From Zestomonas carbonaria (GTDB lineage: Bacteria; Pseudomonadota; Gammaproteobacteria; Pseudomonadales; Pseudomonadaceae): a stretch of 37,195 nucleotides of DNA. The stretch spans positions 1-37,195 of the forward strand of contig NZ_CAJFCI010000021.1 of the NCBI RefSeq assembly GCF_904061905.1, given 5' to 3'. The notes beneath the pieces are model-generated. The model searched no databases. It was not told the DNA's origin and saw only the letters and a program-made list of their open reading frames with translations. The position numbers and the translations under genes are program-made. Every line of letters starts with the position of its first letter. Within the stretch, counting starts at the first letter, position 1. This document shows positions 34,208 through 37,195 of the stretch, in pieces.

Positions 34208-35577
34208 GTCAGGGTCTTCCGCAGATGGTTGAGCAGGTCGAAGCGGGTGATCAGGCCGTGGAAGCCGGCGTCATCGGCGATGATCGCCACCAGGCCGCGA
34301 TCCAGCACCGCTTCCAGTTCGTGCAGGCTGGCGCTCGGCGCCAGGGTTTCCGGAGTGTCGCACATGGCGCTGTCCACCGAGGCCCGGAAGCGGCCGGCGT
34401 CGGCGTGCACGCTGAGCAGCAGGTCGGACTCGTCGATCACCCCGACCAGGTGCCCGTCGTCGAGCACCGGCAGTTGCGAGACATCGGCCAGGCGCATGCG
34501 CTGGAAGGCGGTGAGCAGGGTGTCGTCAGACGAGACGCTGACCACCCCGCCCTCCTCGAAGCGCCGGGCGATCAGGTCGCGCAGGTCGCCGTAGCGGGTT
34601 CGCTGCAACAGGCCCTGATCGGCCATCCACTGGTCGTTGTAGACCTTGGACAGGTAGCGGGTGCCGGTGTCGCAGACGAAGCTGACCACCCGCTTCGGCC
34701 TGGTCTGCTCGCGGCAGTAGCGCAGCGCGGCGGCCAGCAGGGTGCCGGTCGAGGAACCGCCGAGGATGCCTTCGGCGCGCAGCAACTGGCGGGCGTGGTC
34801 GAAGCTTTCCTCGTCGCTGATCGAATAGGCCTTGCGCACGCTGGAAAGGTCGGCGATGGATGGGATGAAATCCTCGCCGATGCCCTCCACCGCCCAAGAG
34901 CCGGGCGTGCCGAGGGCGCCGCCGCGGCTGTATTCGGCAACCACCGAGCCGACCGGGTCGGCCAGCACCATCTCCAGGTCCGGCTGCACGCGGCGGAAGA
35001 AGCGGGTCAGCCCGGTCAGGGTGCCGGCCGAACCGACGCCGACGACGATGGCGTCCAGGTCGTGGTTGGTCTGCGCCCAGATTTCCGGCGCGGTGCTGCA
35101 TTCGTGGGCCAGCGGGTTGGCCGGGTTGTTGAACTGGTCGGCGAAGAAGGCGCCGGGAATCTCCGCCGCCAGGCGCGCCGCGTAGTCCTGGTAATAGTCG
35201 GGGTGGCCCTTGCCGACGTCGGAGCGGGTGATGTGCACCTCGGCGCCCATGGCCTTGAGATGCAGGACCTTCTCGGTGGACATCTTGTCCGGCACCACCA
35301 GCACCACGCGGTAGCCCTTGGCACGGCCGACCAGGGCCAGGCCGAGGCCGGTATTGCCCGCGGTGGCCTCGACGATGGTGCCGCCGGGCTTGAGGCGGCC
35401 GTCGCGCTCGGCGTTGTCGATCATCGCCAGGCCGATGCGGTCCTTGATCGAACCGCCGGGGTTCTGGCACTCGAGCTTGAGGAACAGCGTGCAGGGGCCG
35501 GTATCGAAGCGGGTGACGCGCACCAGCGGGGTGTTGCCGATCAGTTCGAGGACGGCGGGACGGACGTCGCTAGGCAT
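34204..35577 (-). CDS. Cystathionine beta-synthase with CBS domain pair
   Basis: A 457-aa PLP enzyme that condenses serine and homocysteine into cystathionine. The Schiff-base lysine is K45 in NPGGSIKDRIGLAMI, GNTPLVRV opens the fold, ATAGNTG binds the substrate carboxylate, and VGVGSAGTLTG cups the PLP phosphate. Two CBS domains fill about residues 335-457. There is no N-terminal haem-binding extension, unlike the animal enzyme. The ATG at 35577 follows AGGAGG. The 4-nt overlap with the downstream gamma-lyase gene makes a two-gene transsulfuration operon. The length equals PA0399 of P. aeruginosa as I recall. Confidence 0.95.
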   Translation of the reverse strand: MPSDVRPAVLELIGNTPLVRVTRFDTGPCTLFLKLECQNPGGSIKDRIGLAMIDNAERDGRLKPGGTIVEATAGNTGLGLALVGRAKGYRVVLVVPDKMSTEKVLHLKAMGAEVHITRSDVGKGHPDYYQDYAARLAAEIPGAFFADQFNNPANPLAHECSTAPEIWAQTNHDLDAIVVGVGSAGTLTGLTRFFRRVQPDLEMVLADPVGSVVAEYSRGGALGTPGSWAVEGIGEDFIPSIADLSSVRKAYSISDEESFDHARQLLRAEGILGGSSTGTLLAAALRYCREQTRPKRVVSFVCDTGTRYLSKVYNDQWMADQGLLQRTRYGDLRDLIARRFEEGGVVSVSSDDTLLTAFQRMRLADVSQLPVLDDGHLVGVIDESDLLLSVHADAGRFRASVDSAMCDTPETLAPSASLHELEAVLDRGLVAIIADDAGFHGLITRFDLLNHLRKTLT

Positions 35578-35717
35578 ATCGCTACCTCCTTGCGAGGCCC
35601 ACAATCTGCCCAGCTTGATAGCCAGGCACGGGCAGGGCCTGGGTAGCAACATAGGCCGGAGCGCCCTCGGACGCCACCCGGCGATGGCGCGGGAACGGCT
35701 CCGCTTGCGAGGGTTTT

Positions 35718-35749
35718 GTTTATTGGGTCCCCGCGTTCGCGGGGATCCA
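35718..35749. repeat. CCCGCG hairpin repeat (dRS3-like), single copy
   Basis: GTTTATTGGGT, then CCCCGCG-tt-CGCGGGG, then ATCCA. This is the same unit as at 7345-7404 and 28562-28665. It lies in the 191-nt gap between the TM2 gene and the start of the cystathionine beta-synthase gene. A promoter for the latter was not recognised. Confidence 0.75.
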
Positions 35750-35768
35750 GAAAAAACAAGCCCCAGGA

Positions 35769-36170
35769 TCACCCCTGCCTGGCGTTGAGCACCGATATCT
35801 GGTCGTTCAGCGTCCAGAAGTCGTAGAGCACACCGATCAGGAAGAAACCGCCGGTCAGCAGGTAGAGGATGCCGGTGATCCACTTGCCCTGGTACATGCG
35901 GTGCACACCGAGCACGCCAAGGAAGGTCAGCAGGATCCAGGCGACGTTGTAGTCGGTCGGCCCGGAGGTGAACCGCAGGTCCGCCTCGCGGTCCATCGAG
36001 GGGATCAGGAACAGGTCGATGATCCAGCCGATGAACAGCAGGCCGAGGGTGAAGAACCAGATGGTGCCGGTCACCGGCTTGCCGTAGTAGAAGCGGTGCG
36101 AACCGAGAAAACCGAAGATCCACAGCAGGTAGCCGATGACTTTGCTGTGGGTGTCCTGACGTACGTCCAT
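35769..36170 (-). CDS. Membrane protein with two TM2-type halves
   Basis: A 133-aa protein with four hydrophobic helices. It contains two similar halves. Residues about 9-57 read GYLLWIFGFLGSHRFYYGKPVTG then a helix and IGWIIDLFLIP. Residues about 76-123 read AWILLTFLGVLGVHRMYQGKWITG then a helix and IGVLYDFWTLND. Each has the TM2 pattern: helix, GxxGxHRxYxGxxxTG turn, helix, and a trailing Asp. Most TM2 proteins have one such unit, so this looks like an internal duplication. The function is unknown for bacterial TM2 proteins. The ATG follows AGGAGG. It is 34 nt past the repeat after the CBS gene start and probably has its own promoter. Confidence 0.88.
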   Translation of the reverse strand: MDVRQDTHSKVIGYLLWIFGFLGSHRFYYGKPVTGTIWFFTLGLLFIGWIIDLFLIPSMDREADLRFTSGPTDYNVAWILLTFLGVLGVHRMYQGKWITGILYLLTGGFFLIGVLYDFWTLNDQISVLNARQG

Positions 36171-36423
36171 GCGAGCCTCCTGGCACAGGAATGATGGGTA
36201 TCTGACCCCGGGCGGCGACGATTGGTTGCCGTCGCCATGACGATCATGCGCGCGGGGCGTGCGCCTAGCAATAGACGGACCCGCCCCTGGGAAATACGAA
36301 AAAGTCGTTATTAGTTCGCGTCTGAAAAGTCACATGGCAGGTGAAAAAATCGACAGATGGTCAAAAAACGAACAAAAAAGCTGTTATAAAGTTTCGCTAT
36401 TTTGAACGACGAGCCCTGCCAAG

Positions 36424-36987
36424 ATGCGTTTTGTCTACCTGACATGGCTAGCCATCTGCCTTTGCCTACCGCTTTCCGCTCAGGCGAGCAACCGCTACCA
36501 GCCGTTACCGAACGGCGCCACCGGTTATACCGCCAAGTCTGGCGCGACCACCGTTGCGCGTTCATCCGCCCGTACGATTTCCGCCGCGCACAGCAGCCAG
36601 GTGCTCAGCCGCGCGGTGAACATGCTCGGCACTCCTTACCGATGGGGCGGCACCACGCCCAAGGGTTTCGATTGCAGCGGCCTGGTGCGCTACGCCTTCC
36701 ACGAGATCGACATGGTCAACCTGCCGCGCACTTCCAGCGCCATGGCCAGCACCGGCGGCAAGAAGGTCTCGCGCAGCGAACTCCAGCCGGGTGACCTGCT
36801 GTTCTTCAACATCAAGAGCCGGCGGATCAATCACGTGGCCATCTACCTCGGCAACGACCGCTTCATCCACGCCCCGCGCCGTGGCAAGGCCGTGACCATC
36901 GACAGCCTCGAAAAACCGTACTGGCGCCAGCATTACGCATTGGCCAAGCGGGTGCTGCCGGAGACCCAGCACCTGGCGCAGCGCTGA
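36424..36987 (+). CDS. Secreted NlpC/P60 cysteine peptidase
   Basis: A 187-aa cell-wall hydrolase. Residues 1-21 form a signal peptide (MRFVYLTWLAICLCLPLSAQA); there is no lipobox, so a soluble periplasmic protein is likely. The NlpC/P60 domain starts near residue 58 with SQVLSRAVNMLGTPYRWGGTTPKGFDCSGLV. The catalytic residues are C84 (FDCSGLV), H137 (INHVAIYLG) and H149 (FIHAPR). Family enzymes cut D-Glu-mDAP stem-peptide links in peptidoglycan, related to E. coli MepS/Spr. It reads away from the TM2 gene, with an AT-rich upstream region of about 250 nt. The gene context gives no further clue. Confidence 0.93.
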   Translation: MRFVYLTWLAICLCLPLSAQASNRYQPLPNGATGYTAKSGATTVARSSARTISAAHSSQVLSRAVNMLGTPYRWGGTTPKGFDCSGLVRYAFHEIDMVNLPRTSSAMASTGGKKVSRSELQPGDLLFFNIKSRRINHVAIYLGNDRFIHAPRRGKAVTIDSLEKPYWRQHYALAKRVLPETQHLAQR

Positions 36988-37048
36988 GCGGCTTCCCCGC
37001 TGACATCCAAGCTGCACGCAGCCACGGACTGCTCCCGCTCCTATTCAT

Positions 37049-37118
37049 GGGAGAGGGCCGTGGTTTCAGCCAACACCAACCCTCTCCCCCGGCCCCTCTC
37101 CCGTAAACGGGAGAGGGG
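37049..37118. repeat. CCCTCTCCC / GGGAGAGGG element, second copy
   Basis: GGGAGAGGG at 37049-37057 can pair with CCCTCTCCC at 37080-37088. CCCCTCTCCCG at 37093-37103 pairs perfectly with CGGGAGAGGGG at 37108-37118 around TAAA. It lies downstream of the NlpC/P60 gene and may act as its terminator. Confidence 0.75.
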
Positions 37119-37140
37119 TGACTTGGCCCCACCTCCGTCG

Positions 37141-37195
37141 CCCGGATGGAATCCGGGGAAAACCGGCAACTCCGCTTCCCGGATTGCATCCGGGC
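37141..37195. repeat. Two CCCGGAT-nnn-ATCCGGG hairpins at the window edge
   Basis: CCCGGAT-gga-ATCCGGG at 37141-37157 and CCCGGAT-tgc-ATCCGGG at 37178-37194 are direct copies of one perfect small hairpin, 20 nt apart. The element may continue beyond the window. Confidence 0.75.

Overview
The window comes from a Pseudomonas genome of the P. aeruginosa lineage. It is GC-rich, with strong third-position GC bias. Protein sequences and gene order across the pil-chp cluster, gshB-tonB3-algH-ruvX-pyrR-pyrB-pyrC' and the CBS/CGL pair match, from memory, the P. aeruginosa PAO1 segment PA0399-PA0432 read in reverse. It is probably not ordinary P. aeruginosa. The mexR-mexAB-oprM block expected between the RNA helicase and YceI genes is absent, both flanks carry different genes, and the intergenic spaces hold many palindromic repeat families. 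A neighbouring species of the group is the best guess; this is inference.

Layout. 1-930: REP element, MAPEG membrane protein and an acyl-CoA thioesterase, both on the minus strand. 1030-5064: a sigma-70-like promoter, an S-adenosylhomocysteine riboswitch, sahH, metF and a LOG-family nucleosidase gene (ppnN-like). 5065-7323: a long structured leader, an RhlE-type DEAD-box helicase with a disordered basic tail, and a strong bidirectional terminator. 7499-8671: a periplasmic YceI protein and cytochrome b561, minus strand. 8916-11146: bioA and rsmE. 11217-26219: the minus-strand cluster pilG-pilH-pilI-pilJ-pilK-chpA-chpB-chpC-chpD-chpE, the chemosensory system that controls type IV pili, twitching and cAMP. 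26467-32741: gshB, tonB3, algH, ruvX, pyrR, pyrB and the non-catalytic dihydroorotase pyrC'. 33029-35577: cystathionine gamma-lyase/synthase and cystathionine beta-synthase, minus strand, overlapping by 4 nt. 35769-36987: a protein with two TM2-type halves and a secreted NlpC/P60 peptidase. The right edge ends in repeats.

Functional themes. Sulfur and one-carbon metabolism appears at both ends: SahH and MetF in the methionine cycle, and CBS/CGL as the transsulfuration route to cysteine, with GshB using cysteine for glutathione. The centre is one signalling machine. PilJ senses, PilI and ChpC couple, ChpA is a very large histidine kinase with eight Hpt-like sites and its own receiver, PilG and PilH are response regulators, PilK and ChpB are the methylation pair, and ChpD and ChpE are accessory.

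I found no new defence system, prophage, transposase, CRISPR array, tRNA or rRNA gene. The points most worth a second look are the missing efflux operon, the structured helicase leader, the dense set of intergenic palindromic elements (some overlapping stop codons or encoding a protein tail), and a GGCTTC microsatellite inside chpA.
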